Below are positions 22,377 to 34,379 of a stretch of 64,000 nt of DNA, piece after piece. The translations under genes and the position numbers were made by a program. The notes beneath the pieces were generated by a model. That model worked only from the letters and a program-made list of their open reading frames with translations. It searched no databases and was not told the DNA's origin. The stretch's first letter is position 1, and each line of letters opens with the position of its first letter. The stretch comes from Narthecium ossifragum (taxonomy: Eukaryota; Streptophyta; Magnoliopsida; Dioscoreales; Nartheciaceae), in NCBI GenBank assembly GCA_963920575.1, contig OY986967.1, positions 22,833,648-22,897,647 on the forward strand, written 5' to 3'.

Positions 22377-25300
22377 CCAGGGCGGGGTGAGTTTTGGGTC
22401 GGGCTTAAGCACATGGGCCCGGTTTTTCCACCATTTAGTTAATTTAGCTAATTATTTATTTTATATTTTAAACACTTAAAAATTCATTTAAAAAAATTAG
22501 AAAAAATACAGAAATTTGCATAAATTTTTTTTTATTGTCAACATTAATTTTCAAAGACATTGCATATTTAGGGGAGGTATTGCATCACAATAGGAGGTTG
22601 GCACCTACCTACCTATAAAATCATTTGCACCTCTACCTTAAGTTATGAAAACATAAATTACAAACTTAGAAATATAGAAGTAAAATTGCATTTATACAAT
22701 CATGCTTCTACATCTAAATCTTCAAATTCTTCCATAATCCATTCTTCTGCTTGCAGGTCTTGGAGCCTCATCTCTGCAACCCACCAATCCTTTAGGCATA
22801 CCAAAGTTTTTATTGTCATTGCGTCCAATCTACTTTTGTAGTAATCTAGCACACGCCCATTGAAACTGAATGCAATCTCAGAAGCTACGGTAGACATATG
22901 AGTTGCTAGTATATCTCTTATTAGAATGGAAAGAACAGCAAATGCTACTGATCCTTGTAATTTCCACCATGCCACAATATCCAATTCACTGCCAGGTTCA
23001 ACAACATATACGGGAGAGTTGTAGTATTGTTGGAGCTTAGATGTTCTAGATTGTAATGGCGCTCCGGGGTAGAATAAGTCATTCAACATGTTCGTCATCC
23101 CTACTTCATCCTTACCTTTTCTTGGACTTGAGCGAGATGAAGATGAAGATGCCGCTTCACTAGGTCTCGTACCATACTTAGCATTGTATTCATCGAACAA
23201 TGTCTCAAAAGGCACGTTGAATTTTTGCGTGATAAGCCATCATTTCCTGATCTTCATGAGAGTACATCACTTGAAAAAATCTCAACAAACCATCATCCTT
23301 CATGTTAGGACTTATCAGCATCCCGAAATCAAGAATCATGGGAATTGGTCTAAAGTACTTATTAAATTTCATGCGCATGTTATAGATCATAGTACTAAGA
23401 TAGGAGTCATTGGCATTATTAGAAGAAATATAGAAATATAGTGAATGTTCAGACAACCAAGTGTTACAGTCGGTTTATATGAAGAAGATAGACTAACAGT
23501 TGCATTATAGAAGATTTTTAACATGTCACGTAAACTTTTTATAACATTCCATTCATCATCGGTAATCAATCCTAAACTAACAGAAGAAAATGATGATATA
23601 GTAAGAGCGTAGTCAATATATTAATTAATGGCAACTCTATACTCTATAGCATCACTCAGCATGAAATAGGTAGAGTTCCATCGGGATTTTACATCAATTT
23701 AAATCTTTTTAGGTTTTAGTTCATGTCTCTTACATATAGAACAAAATTTTCTAAATCTTGTATCATAAGTTCTAATGTTGTAGGCAATATCCCTTACCTT
23801 TTGGATACCGTTTTTTATATGCTCAAATGCAGTTTGAATAATAAGATTAAATATGTGACATATACATCTGCAATGTAAATAGTTACCGTTATCGGGAAGA
23901 GTTAAATCACCTTTGAGCCGAACTGCAACAACATTATTAGAACTCGCATTGTCCAAAGTTAGGCAAGAATTCGTATCGGTAATTAACTCGTCGGTATGGC
24001 AATCTTCAAGAGGGACGAAGGACAAAATTCTTTTTTGTAAAACCCAGTTTTAATATGTAAAATGGATAGTAATGCATAGATAAGAGATCATTTCATTTGA
24101 TGTCCAAATATCAGAAGTAAAAGAAAACTGGCCCGGAATAGAAGATAAGTAATAAATAAGGTTTTTGGTTTCAATCGCAAAACATTTCATCACATCTCAT
24201 TTGTGCAGTACACCGTGAAAACTTTTTATATGCCGGATGAAAACTGGATCTAATCATACTCTTCAAAAAAACATTCTCGGCGGTGCTAAAAGACTCATTT
24301 TTCATAACAATGTATCTAACTACCTGCGTTCTTGCATTGTTTGGATCATATGAGAAAGCAGAGAGAGAACCTGAAGAAATAGAAGACTATGATAATAAGG
24401 TTTGTCAGATGTCTTGTTGTTGTCCGCCACCTTGTGCGATTTGATGGTGTTCATTAATGTACCGAATTAAATGTTTCGTACCTGATTTATGATGAGCACC
24501 CAACTCAACCCTACAGATCGAACAGCTAGCTTTGACATCGGTGACCTTATTTGGATTATTTAAAATCTTCTCTCTTCTCTATTCTTTTGAAAATGTCCCA
24601 TATATGTGATTTTCGCGGTCATTTCGCCAAAAAAGGGGCAGCGACGGCAACTTCCCCTTGCCCTCCTACTTGCGTGGACATCAAGGTTGATGGGTTGCTG
24701 ATCCCATGCTGAAAAGCTCGACGGGGGGAATCCATCTAGTGAGTAGTTGGAGAGTGGATGCTTAGAGTTGGAGACATGGAGTTAGGAGCTTGAATGAGAG
24801 AGAGAGAGAGAGAGAGAGAGAGCGCTCTTAGAGATTCTGATTTTTTGAGAAGATGTGAGTTCAAACCGAAGACAAATGGGTTTATTTATAGACTACATGT
24901 ATGAAGAGCAATTCCCCAAACTGTCCTCGAAATATGGCCGTTTTTTGGGAACAAATCATATATAAGTAAAAAATGACGAAGGTGCCATAATAATTTGACC
25001 GTTTATGGTCGTTTTTTAAGGGCAAAATGATCATTACGTTTGACACTTTAAAATAACAAAAAACATGTCATGAAATATTTTACAAAATTATCTCCAAAAA
25101 TGACCATTTTTTTAAACTCTTTTTTAGGGCAAAACGGTCATTTTAGATGACATTTAGGGGGGGAAAGAAAAAAAAAAGAAAATATTTGAATTCAAATTTA
25201 AAGTTCAAAAACCGAATGTCAAAGCTGCCTTAAAAATATAACCGTTAACCGTTTATATAGGGCAAAAAGGTAATATTATATATTATAATAAAATAAATAT

Positions 25301-25423
25301 AAAAAAATCAATTTTTTAAAAAACCGGGCCGGCCCAACCAGGTTTGGGGTAACCCGGTCCGGGTCCTACCGGGTCAAAGCCCAGCCGAGCCCGGGCATGT
25401 GGGCTTTTTGTCCAACCCTTCTT
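22376..25423 (-). pseudogene. decayed autonomous hAT transposon with BED-finger transposase
   Basis: The minus strand holds pieces of one hAT transposase. A BED zinc finger lies at about 24560-24390 (CSICRVELGAHHKSGTKH, with later His pair). A central part at 24025-23699 has TLDNASSNN and CICHIFNLI motifs. The C-terminal dimerisation domain (hATC) at 23215-22700 has ILIRDILATHMSTVASEIAF and LVCLKDWW. Frame changes and stops separate the pieces, so it is inactive. Ends are GC-rich (CAGGGCGGGG at the left, GGGCTTTTTGTCCAACCC at the right) and only loosely inverted; exact limits and the 8-bp duplication are not secure. A GA microsatellite lies near 24797-24821. Confidence 0.85.
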
Positions 25424-26394
25424 CAGTTGATATAACAAACTCCTTTCCCCGAACTCTGGTCACCGTCCGCCTCCTTCCCCTCACCTCTTCCCCGAGCACC
25501 CTCTGTTCCGCTGCTCTCTTTCTCTCACCCGATCACCGACCTCCCACAAACTCCCTCCTTCCCCTCTCTCCTTCCCCAAGCTCGGCGGCGACCTCTAGTG
25601 ACCTCCCCTTCCCTCCTCCCCCACCGTCGGCGCTGATTACCACCGGCCAACGACTCATCGCCGCCGCACCACCTCTTCCCCGAGCTCCCTCTCTTCCGCT
25701 GCTCTCTCTCTCTCGCCCGATCACCGACCTCCCACAAACCCCCTCGACGGCCACGCCCATCGCCGGAATCCACGACCCAGCTGCCAACCCGTGCACCTGA
25801 AGCCACCCCGCGAGGTCTTACGACCTCTCCCCAGCCACGCCCATCGCCGGAATCCACGACTCAGCTGCCTTAGCCGACGTCGCACGGCCTTCCTCTCCGT
25901 CGCAAAAGCACCCTGTGCACCTGAAAACTGCTCTCAAGGTATCACTTCTCACATATTTCCCATCGTTCTAATTTTTTGCTTTCTTCTGTGGATCGAGGCT
26001 GTTTGTTTGCATATTGGCAGCAAACCACATGTTTCTTCTTTGCAATGGATCAATGCATTTTTTTGGTGCTAAAAAGCTTATTTTTGTTGGGAGTCTTGAA
26101 CTAAATTGATATTCTTTGCCAACATGCTTGAAATCATGAACTTGTCTCCCTTATCTGACCAAGTTTTTCGGCTTAGATTGTTCATCATTTCATTTGAGCA
26201 CCTCTTTGTTTTATTATAGGCCTTCTATTCAACTGAAAAGCTTCATGCTATGCCTTGATGTCTCTCTGATTTATTTTTTTGTGTATTGCCTTTTGAAATC
26301 ATGAACTTTGTTTTATCATAGGATTCTTTTGTTAGGATCTTGGTGAACTAGACGCTTGCTGTTTTAGAAGCAATCACCAAATTTGTGATCGAAG
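25424..26394 (+). promoter_or_regulatory. UTP11 upstream region and 5' leader with internal duplications
   Basis: C-rich sequence followed by an AT-rich stretch before the UTP11 start codon. Two duplications are visible. A segment with ACCTCTTCCCCGAGC and CCGATCACCGACCTCCCACAAA occurs near 25480-25555 and again near 25667-25740. A segment with CCACGCCCATCGCCGGAATC occurs near 25750 and again near 25837. The 25938-26394 part may be a leader intron. Confidence 0.5.
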
Positions 26395-29300
26395 ATGTCA
26401 TCCTTAAGGAATGCGGTACACAGGCCGACTCACAAGGAGCGAGCTCAGCCGTAAGTGCACGTCACCAAATTCCCTATTTTTTGGCCTTAGTGTGGGTCTT
26501 GTTTTTCTGGAGTTTGATGTTGTTTGTTCTTTCAGTCATTCAAGAAGAAAGTTTGGAATTCTTGAGAAGCACAAGGACTATGTTATAAGAGCTCAGGCAT
26601 TTCATAAGAAGGAAGAGGCTTTGCGAGTAGGAAGATCTTTTCTTTTTTTTCTTTCCTAGCTGATATTTCAGTGGTGGCAAGAAAAACTTTGAATTATTGT
26701 AATTTAGATATTGGTCTCGATTGGTGGGTGTTGCAGAAACTGAAGGAGAAAGCGGCCTTCAAAAACCCAGATGAGTTTTATTTCAAGATGGTCAACACGA
26801 GGACTATTGATGGAGTACATAGGCCCAAGTAATGTATCTTTATTTGTTCATTCAAACTTTCTAGGATGCCCATATATTATTTATGTGAAGGTGATGCTAT
26901 GTTCTAGGAGTGAAGCAAACAAATACACACCAGAAGAGCTTATGTTGATGAAGACCCAGGATACTGGGTATCTTCTTCAGAAAGTTCAAAGTGAGAAGAA
27001 GGTTAGTAAGCATTTTTATCCGCAGGTAGTTGATCAGTTATCCTAATATTTATGTGCAGCATAATCTTCATTCTTTCTTTATTTGTTGCAGAAAATTGAA
27101 AAGCTGACATCTATGCTTCACGAACTGGATCATCAGCCACCAAACAAACATGTTTATTATGTGGAGGACAGGTTTGTTCTTCCGATCTTTTAGCTTTATA
27201 ACTAGTAGTGGTCCTAATGACTGTATAATAAATCCCTGTCAAAACCACTTTCAGTATTTTCCTTTTGCATTTCTTCTTTTTGATGCCAATTGAGTAGGGT
27301 AGATCTATGCTTTGCTACCAAGAACTTGTTTCTGAGATGTTTGCCTGATCTGAGTAGGAAAGAAGATAAATTTAGATGTCAAGTTCAAGGAATAAGTTAT
27401 ATACAGATAGCATCTGTGATGCTTATGTGACATCCTAGTCCCTAATGGTGCATTGTTAAGAAACATCTGCAGCTTTGTAGTCATAATTCACAGCTGGATT
27501 TTGGGAGCTGTTGAAACCATATAAATAAAACTAGGTGCTTAAATATTTTCTTTGTTTCATTCTGACCACGTTGGCAACAATGATACTATAGTGACTACAC
27601 CACTACATGTCCCTGATACTGCGAGTGTCTTTCATGATTTTTCTCTAGTGTATTTAACCCCTTTTTATATCCCATTATGGTAACTATTTATTGAATTTAT
27701 AAGAGAAGGCACTATTTTACTATTGGAAGCATGTATTCTCTAATTTGTGTTTAAGCCACTGGAGTATGGCCTGCAACTCCTTTAAACTCTGTCTATAGCT
27801 TTAGACTCTCTACCCATTTAGCCTCTTCTCTAAATTTTTATGTTAACATTGAATGCTAGGGAAGAAGCTAAGGAGATACAAGCAAGATCACTCCAGTCGA
27901 GCAAAACTGTTCTTGGATATGTGCCAGTTCGAATTAAAAAGTGAGTATTCTGAGCTGCTATTGTAGATGCTCTTTTTCCTTTTCGTAGATTGACAATGCC
28001 AAAATGGAGCTTCCCCAAACCCAATGCTAAACAATGAGAAACTATCAGTTTCTCATGCCAGCCATTTTTTTTTATAGATTATTAGTCTTTACACCAAATC
28101 TAGTAAACTTATTTACTGGTACACCACTCTAAGATGTTTTAATGTGTAAACACCAATTCAAAGCAGTTATGGGAGGTTATGTATATTTCATGACAGTTTT
28201 ACCCATGTCTAGTATAAGGATGATATCTGAGGCATTATATCTCTATCATCTTTATGAGGCAGTTACGGGTTAGTTTTGTTGCCCTTTTTGGCGAGATCCA
28301 TTCAAATCGAAACCGGCGATTTGATCGCGGCATGATCTACGCGATTTCCTTTTTGTTCTTGTGACATGGTCGTCTTCCACCTGGGATCCCTAACTGACGA
28401 TCTACGAAGCACCCATTTGTTTCCGTCACTCCTCTCTGTTATTTTGTCCGTCGCGCCTCTCTGTTTTGAAGCCATCGTTTCCGTTTCTATTCAATCTAAT
28501 CCGTTTACATCTGTCGTGAAGTTTCCTTGGATAGTATTCTTCGATTGTTTTGTTTTTTGGGGTTTTAGTAGGGAGCACCATAATATGGACTAATCCTACT
28601 AATAAAACATCTATCATTAGATTTAACTCCTAAGCACCATTTTACGTTATAAAATACTCTTATACCCCCCGAACCTATATCCCACGCCACTTTAACATAA
28701 AACGCTGGCTTATGCGCGATACAAACCGCTCGCTCTTTTATCATTCAAATTTTCTCCAATCTAGGCGACAAATCCGCACGAAGGGCATACAAAAAGTAGA
28801 ATCCAGGTTACTTTCAGAATCTATTTTCTCTTTTTTCCATCTTCTCTCTTTCTAAAGAACGGAAACACCTCATCAACCGCCGCGCGGAAGCAATTTGCCA
28901 TCAAGCCGGTGATTTCCATCGTGTTCTTCCAGGTTCATCGATCGAAAATGTCGAAGAAAAAGGTATTGACATCTCCCCTACTATTTTGAAAGATTTTTTT
29001 TGGCCTCAAAATCATCGGAAAATAAAAGGGGATTTCGAGGGATTTCGGAGAATCTAGGGTTAACTGTTATTCTCTTTATTCCATTAATGATCAAATAGGA
29101 ATTAGTTGCAACGTTTTGGGTTTTCTCTCTTCCCATTTGAATACTAAACCATCCCTAGATGTTAGTATTCTCTTTTGGAAAAGAGAATACTGATCAAATA
29201 GGGATTAATCGCAACGTTATGGATTTTCTCTCTTCCCTTTTGAATGCTAAACCAACCCTGGATGTCAGTATTCTCTTTTGGAAAAGAGAATACTAATCAA

Positions 29301-32300
29301 ATAGGGATTACTTGCAGTGTTTGGGGATTTCTCTCTTCCAATTTGAATGCAAAACATCCATGGATGTCAGTATTCTCTTTGGATCCAAAGAATACTGATC
29401 AAATAGGGATTAGTTGCAACGTTTTGGGTTTTCTCTCGTCCCTTTTGAATGCTAAACCATCCCTGGATGTCAGTATTCTCTTTTCCAAAAGAGAATACTG
29501 ATCAACTAGAGATAAGTTGCAATGTTTTGGGTTTTCTCTCTTCCAATTTGAATGCTAAACATCCATGGATGTCAGTATTCTCTTTTCCAAAAGAGAATAC
29601 TGATCAAATAGGAATTAGTTGTAATGTTTTGGGTTTTCTCTCTTCCAATTTGAATGCTAAACATCGATGGATGTCAGTATTCTCTTTTGGAAAAGAGAAT
29701 ACTGATCAAATAGGAATTAGTTGCAACGTTTTGGGTTTTCTCTCTTCCAATTTGAATGCTAAACATCCATGGATGTCAGTATTCTCTTTTGGAAACGAGA
29801 ATATTGATCAAATAGGGATTAATCGCAATGTTTTGGGTTTTCTCTTTTCCCTTTTTAATGCTAAACCATCCCTGGATGTCAGTATTCTCTTTTCCAAAAG
29901 AGAATACTGATCAAATAGGGATTACTTGCAATGTTTGGGGATTTCTCTCTTCCAATTTGAATGTTAAACATCCATGGATGTCAGTATTCTCTTTTGGAAA
30001 AGAGAATACTGATCAAATAGGGATTAGTTGCAATATTTTGGATTTTCTCTCTTCCAATTTGAATGCTAAACATCCATGGATGTCAGTATTCTCTTTTGGA
30101 AAAGAGATTACTTGCAATGTTTGGGGATTTCAACATGTTCAATACATAAGTACGATGCTACCAAAACCATACCCTCAAAATCATCATCAGAAGCAAGGAT
30201 GCATCTTGAATGTTGTGGAATCGAATAATGCATACGTACATTATCTCTCGATAGATTAGGCCATTTCTCGGTAAGGTGTGTTAGAAGCCCTTCAAAAGAA
30301 CACCCAGTTCGTAATCTCCAAATTGTTGTCTGTCCACCATACTTAAACATTAGCAACAGAGGAACCTCCATTGCTATTCCTGAACATACACAAATATATC
30401 TCAGTATTCTCTATCAGAAAGAGAATTATGACGTATTCTCTTTATGAAAAGAGAATTATGAAGTATTCACTTTGTACAAAGAGAATTCGACAGTATTCTC
30501 TTTACAAGAGTGAATACCTATCAAAAAACAAATGAAAATAATTTATAGACATATATCAACAACATGAACAATTGAATGGAAAAATACTAAAAAGTAGACA
30601 GATTATCATTAATCAAAATACTAAAGATACATGAATAATTGAATGCAAAATAGAAAATAGAAAAAAACAGAGAACACAGTAAGAATATAATAGAAAATAC
30701 TCTAACAACAACGCGTATTTAACAATCACATCTACAAAAAAACATAAAAGGGAATATATCTCAGTATTCCCTCTTATCAAAGAGAATTCTGAAGGATTCT
30801 CTTTATGGAAAGAGAATTATGAAGTTTTCTCTTTGTGCAAAGAGAAATCGACAGTAATCTCCTAACAAAGAGAGAATACCTAACAAAAAATAAATGAAAA
30901 CAACTTATAGACATAAATAAGCTGACTTCAAAGCTTGGAAGCAAAAACTATCCGCAGAAACTTCAAAACAGAGAGAACATACAACATTGAATAGCAACGA
31001 CACCGACGGCGAAAAAGAGAAAAAGAGAACATACAACATTGCAACTTATCCCTAGTTGATCAGTATTCTCTTTTCCAAAAGAGAATACTGACATCCAGGG
31101 ATGGTTTAGCATTCAAAAGGAAAGAGAGAAAACCAAAAACGTTGCAACTAATCCCTATTTGATCAGGATTCTCTTTTCCAAAGAGAATACTGACATCCAT
31201 GGATGTTTTGCATTCAAATTGGAAGAGAGAAATCCCCAAACATTGCAAGTAATCCCTATTTGATCAGTATTCTCTTTTGGAAAAGAGAATACTGACATCC
31301 AGGGTTGGTTTAGCATTCAAAAGGGAAGAGAGAAAATCCATAACGTTGCGATTAATCCCTATTTGATCAGTATTCTCTTTTCCAAAAGAGAATACTAACA
31401 TCCAGGGATGGTTTAGTATTCAAATGGGAAGAGAGAAAATTCAAAACGTTGCGACTAATTCCTATTTGATCATTAATGGAATAAAGAGAATAACAGTTAA
31501 CCCTAGATTCTCCGAAATCCCCTTTTATTTTCCGATGATTTTGAGGCCAAAAAAAATCTTTCAAAATAGTAGGGGAGATGTCAATACCTATTTCTTCGAC
31601 ATTTTCGATCGATGAACCTGGAAGAACACGATGGAAATCACCGGCTTGATGGCAAATTGCTTCCGCGCGGCGGTTGATGAGGTGTTTCCGTTCTTTAGAA
31701 AAAGAGAAGATGGAAAAAAGAGAAGAGATTCTGAAAGTAACCCGGATTCTACTTTTGGTATGCCCTTCGTGCGGATTTGTCGCCTAGATTGGAGAAAATT
31801 TGAATGATAAGAGAGCGAGCGGTTTCTATCGTGCGTAAGCCGGCGTTTTATGTTAAAGTGGTGTGGGATATAGGTTCGGGGGTATAAGAGTATTTTATTA
31901 CGTAAAATGGTGCTTAGGAGTTAAATCTAATGATAGATGTTTTATTAGTATGATAAGTCCATATTATGGTGCTCTCTACTAAAACTCCTTTTATTTATAG
32001 GAGAGATATTGCTTTATTTTTAATATACCATGAGGTGGAACTATATTAATTGGAAACAATAGAGTTGCATCTTCTTTCCATTATAATGATAATTAGCTTG
32101 ACGATTTTTGAGCCCAAGCTTGTTTCACTATTTTCAAATTTGACTTATTAGTTGAAGTTTGGGCTATTTTACCTGTCATCTTTTCCTTCAATAAAATGAA
32201 TCGTGCATGAGGTTCAAGAATTAAAAATATTGATGCCTTTTATGCATGCTCGAATTTGAATAAGAAGTTAAAAATATATTTTGCACATGGTACAGGGATT

Positions 32301-32804
32301 TTCCCAGCATGATGTGTTTCTGTAGAATTCCGAAATTGAATTTCTTGCTTGATGGGGCAGAATGCCTTTTCCCTTTGTCTTCATCTGATATTTGCCGTTT
32401 CTGAAATTGAATTTCTTAATCTCTCATCATCCTGTTTTCTGATATGTATACATTCCGTGTTGTCAATTGGTTTTGTTGTCTTCTTTTGGTGTGGCAGGTG
32501 CACGATGGTATGATTTTAATTGTCTGTTTATCTCCTCTACTAGGAAAACGGCTGCTTCCTACAAAGAGCTCGAAGAAAGGAAGAAAAGAATGCATGAGCT
32601 GGAAAAGATTTACATGGACATGGCCATGCAGAAAGAATTACAGGTATCCACCATACATCATTCTTCTTTCGAAATGTTGAGACTGGATCTAACGTAGATA
32701 TTCTAAACCAGAAATCTGGGCGTAAGCGCAAGCTTTGGGAAGATGAGATGGTTAATCCTACTACCAAACCAGTATACAAATGGCGTGCCGAGCGCAAGCG
32801 ATGA
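26395..32804 (+). CDS. UTP11: U3 snoRNP-associated protein UTP11 (SSU processome)
   Basis: Component of the small-subunit processome that acts with U3 snoRNA on pre-18S rRNA in the nucleolus. Exons: 26395-26450, 26536-26626, 26737-26828, 26908-27001, 27092-27171, 27860-27940, 32544-32643, 32712-32804. Phases join throughout and give 228 residues, the usual plant length. Family motifs are complete: MSSLRNAVHRPTHKERAQP at the start, KFGILEKHKDYVIRA, NPDEFYFKMV, KTQDTGYLLQK, NKHVYYVEDREEAKEIQ, TAASYKELEERK and the C-terminal PVYKWRAERKR. Segments between residues 60 and 200 are Lys/Glu-rich and likely helical. Intron 6 (27941-32543) is 4.6 kb because of a foldback transposon; its splice sites are intact, so the gene is probably still expressed. 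Confidence 0.95.
29100..30125 (+). repeat. about ten tandem units of 102-103 bp, most with a 26-bp palindrome
   Basis: Each unit runs GATCAAATAGGGATTAGTTG, then a TTTTGGGTTTTCTCTCTTCC segment, then a palindrome with arms GTATTCTCTTTT and AAAAGAGAATAC around GG or CC. Palindromes recur near 29165, 29268, 29370, 29473, 29575, 29677, 29779, 29882, 29984 and 30086 (the last with only half a right arm). Two unit types alternate irregularly: one with AAACCATCCCTGG (103 bp) and one with AAACATCCATGG (102 bp). Four inverted units occur in the other arm, near 31062, 31168, 31266 and 31370. Long open frames here come from the 102-bp period and are not taken as genes. Confidence 0.9.
30125..30371 (-). 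pseudogene. fragment resembling the N-terminal PB1-like region of a MuDR-type transposase
   Basis: Minus-strand frame of about 80 residues: VPLLLMFKYGGQTTIW, then LTHLTEKWPNLSRDNVRMHY, SIPQHSRCILASDDDF and VEHVEI-like end. The pattern (strand, GG, helix, KWP, then a YSIP and DDDF motif) fits the small ubiquitin-like N-terminal domain of plant Mutator transposases. The DDE catalytic and SWIM regions are missing. The frame enters the tandem array at its downstream end. Confidence 0.45.
30400..30890. repeat. diverged direct repeat with TATTCTCTTT / AAAGAGAAT hairpins
   Basis: Two related stretches, about 30401-30535 and 30755-30895, each carry four short hairpins with TTCTCTTT arms around a few bases and share ATATATCTCAGTATTC and ACAAATGAAAA-like ends. 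They are inside the foldback element and look like older, shorter versions of the palindrome in the tandem array. Confidence 0.6.
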
Positions 32805-33561
32805 CAAGCATGCCAAATTTCATTGCCATTGAAGTCCATGCACGGCAGGCAGATAGTTTTGTACATCAATTCTGATAGCAAAATGTTTCCGGAGATTGAA
32901 GGCTAGTTGGCGGTTGGAGTTTTGCAACGTTTATTAGGAATATCTATAGATTCTAAGAAATACCATATAAGGCCGGTGCTTTCTTAATTCTTAAATGCTT
33001 CCCATGCCTTCAGCTGGACCTCCGATTCAGTATCAGACATACACATGGAAGTAATGTTGTCTTGACTCATGAAAAGTGACGGTGCAAAACTTATTAGCTG
33101 CCTATGCTGATCTGGTCGCGTGTCTTTGAGAAACTTGGTAGTGCTTGCAAAACTTTTTTTTTTTTAAGAGATTGGATGGTAGCAGTCTGCAAATTAGTGC
33201 TGCAATCAGAGCTCGAGCATGTGACGGAGCCTTACCATTGAGGTGTGCTACTAGGTAGGCAGTAGTTGCCTCGTATGCTTGAAATGATAAGGTTTTAATG
33301 GAAATATACGTGGCCACCAAGTAGGAATCATCTTGGTTGTAACTTATTATCTCATGTTTTAATCATGCATTACCATCGATGGCCTTGAACAATCAATTAT
33401 AGGATAAGTGTCGACTCGGAACCGGATATTTTTGCATGCATCACCATCAATGGCTTTGAACAATCAATTATAAGACAAGTGTTGACGTGGAACCTGGACA
33501 TTTTTGCTTCGAGGATGGTCTGGACTCAGTTGTCCACTAGAATCTTGTTTGAACTGGGCAG
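32805..33561 (+). repeat. UTP11 3' flank with a 71-bp tandem duplication
   Basis: 3' untranslated and spacer sequence. Two copies of a 71-bp unit start at 33374 and 33445 (shared CTTTGAACAATCAATTAT, one C/T difference in the first, then AAGTGT and TTTTTGC). A splice acceptor at the end leads into the acyl-activating-enzyme fragment. Confidence 0.6.
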
Positions 33562-34379
33562 GTGACTGCGAAGGCTATATACTCAGCAATCGCGACACAG
33601 GGTGTGACTCACTTCTGTGCTGCTCCGGTCGTCCTCAATGGCATGATTAATGCTCCACCGGATGTTGCAATTCTTCCACTCCCCCGGGTCATCAATGTCA
33701 TGACCGCCGGTGCTGCTCCAACTCCATCACTCCTTTCTGCCATTTCTCAGCTTGGCTTTCGTGTCACTCACACTTATGGCCGCTCTGAAACCTATGGCCC
33801 CTCCACCGTGTGCGCATGGAAACCCGAGTGGGACCGTCTCCCTCTCGATGAGCGTGCTCGTCTTCATGCCCGCCAAGGTGTTCAGTTCAATACATTGGCT
33901 TGGAAGGACTGGATGTTGTAGATCTCAAGACATTGGGAGAAATAGTCATACGCGGCAATGTGGTCATGAAAGGGTATCTGAAGAATCCAAAGGCGAACGC
34001 TGAAGCCTTTGAAAATGGCTGGTACCATTCCGGTGACATAGGTGTGAAGCATCCAGATGGGTACATAGAAGTCAAAGACCGGGCTAATGATATAATCATC
34101 TCCGGCGGTGAGAACATCAGTAATTTGGAGGGGGAGAAAACTTTGTCCATGCATCCGGCGGTGCTAGAAGTTTTAGTGGTGGCACGGCCGGACGAGCAAT
34201 GGGGCTCACCATGTGCCTTCGTGACTCTGAAGGATAACATTGATCCATGTTGGGATTTGGTGGTGAATTGGATCACCCAAGTCCCACCGATGGCCAAACT
34301 AGAAGAAGAGGAAATCAAGAAATCCAAACCAAATAAGAAACATCAAATTTACGTGGAAAATCTCACATCAAGTGACTGA
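33562..34379 (+). pseudogene. acyl-activating enzyme (AAE1/4CL-like) pseudogene fragment
   Basis: The fragment encodes part of an AMP-forming acyl-CoA ligase. Visible motifs are THFCAAPVVLN, VMTAGAAPTPSLL, THTYGRSETYGP (adenylation motif A5), WYHSGDIGVKHPDGYIEV (A7) and DRANDIIISGGENIS (A8), with VARPDEQWGSPCAFVTL near the end. It resembles peroxisomal AAE1/benzoate-CoA-ligase-like proteins. It is broken: the N-terminal half with the P-loop is missing, the frame shifts near 33885-33895, about ten residues are absent between VVDLKT and GEIV, and the last part lacks the catalytic Lys region. A splice acceptor (CAG) sits directly before 33562, so it came from genomic DNA and not from a processed mRNA. 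Confidence 0.85.

Larger units (their letters stand above)
28559..31993. mobile_element. foldback (long-TIR, Mutator-like) element in UTP11 intron 6
   Basis: The two ends are long inverted copies of each other. The left arm begins GTTTTAGTAGGGAGCACC near 28562 and the right arm ends GGTGCTCTCTACTAAAAC near 31990. The arms stay alike through unique sequence (for example TTCATCGATCGAAAATGTCG at 28933 against its complement at 31595-31614) for about 550-600 bp, then through tandem units. The middle has a fragment resembling the N terminus of a MuDR-type transposase. Long TIRs with internal tandem repeats are the hallmark of foldback elements, many of them Mutator-like. No clear 9-bp duplication was found. 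It is non-autonomous. Confidence 0.8.

Noticed and set aside
29100..30260. Long open frames with a repeated MSVFSFGKENTDQIG-type unit
   Set aside because: They follow from a 102-bp unit that happens to lack stops; the frame is lost at 103-bp units and the same DNA is inverted in the other arm. A repeat protein is not supported.
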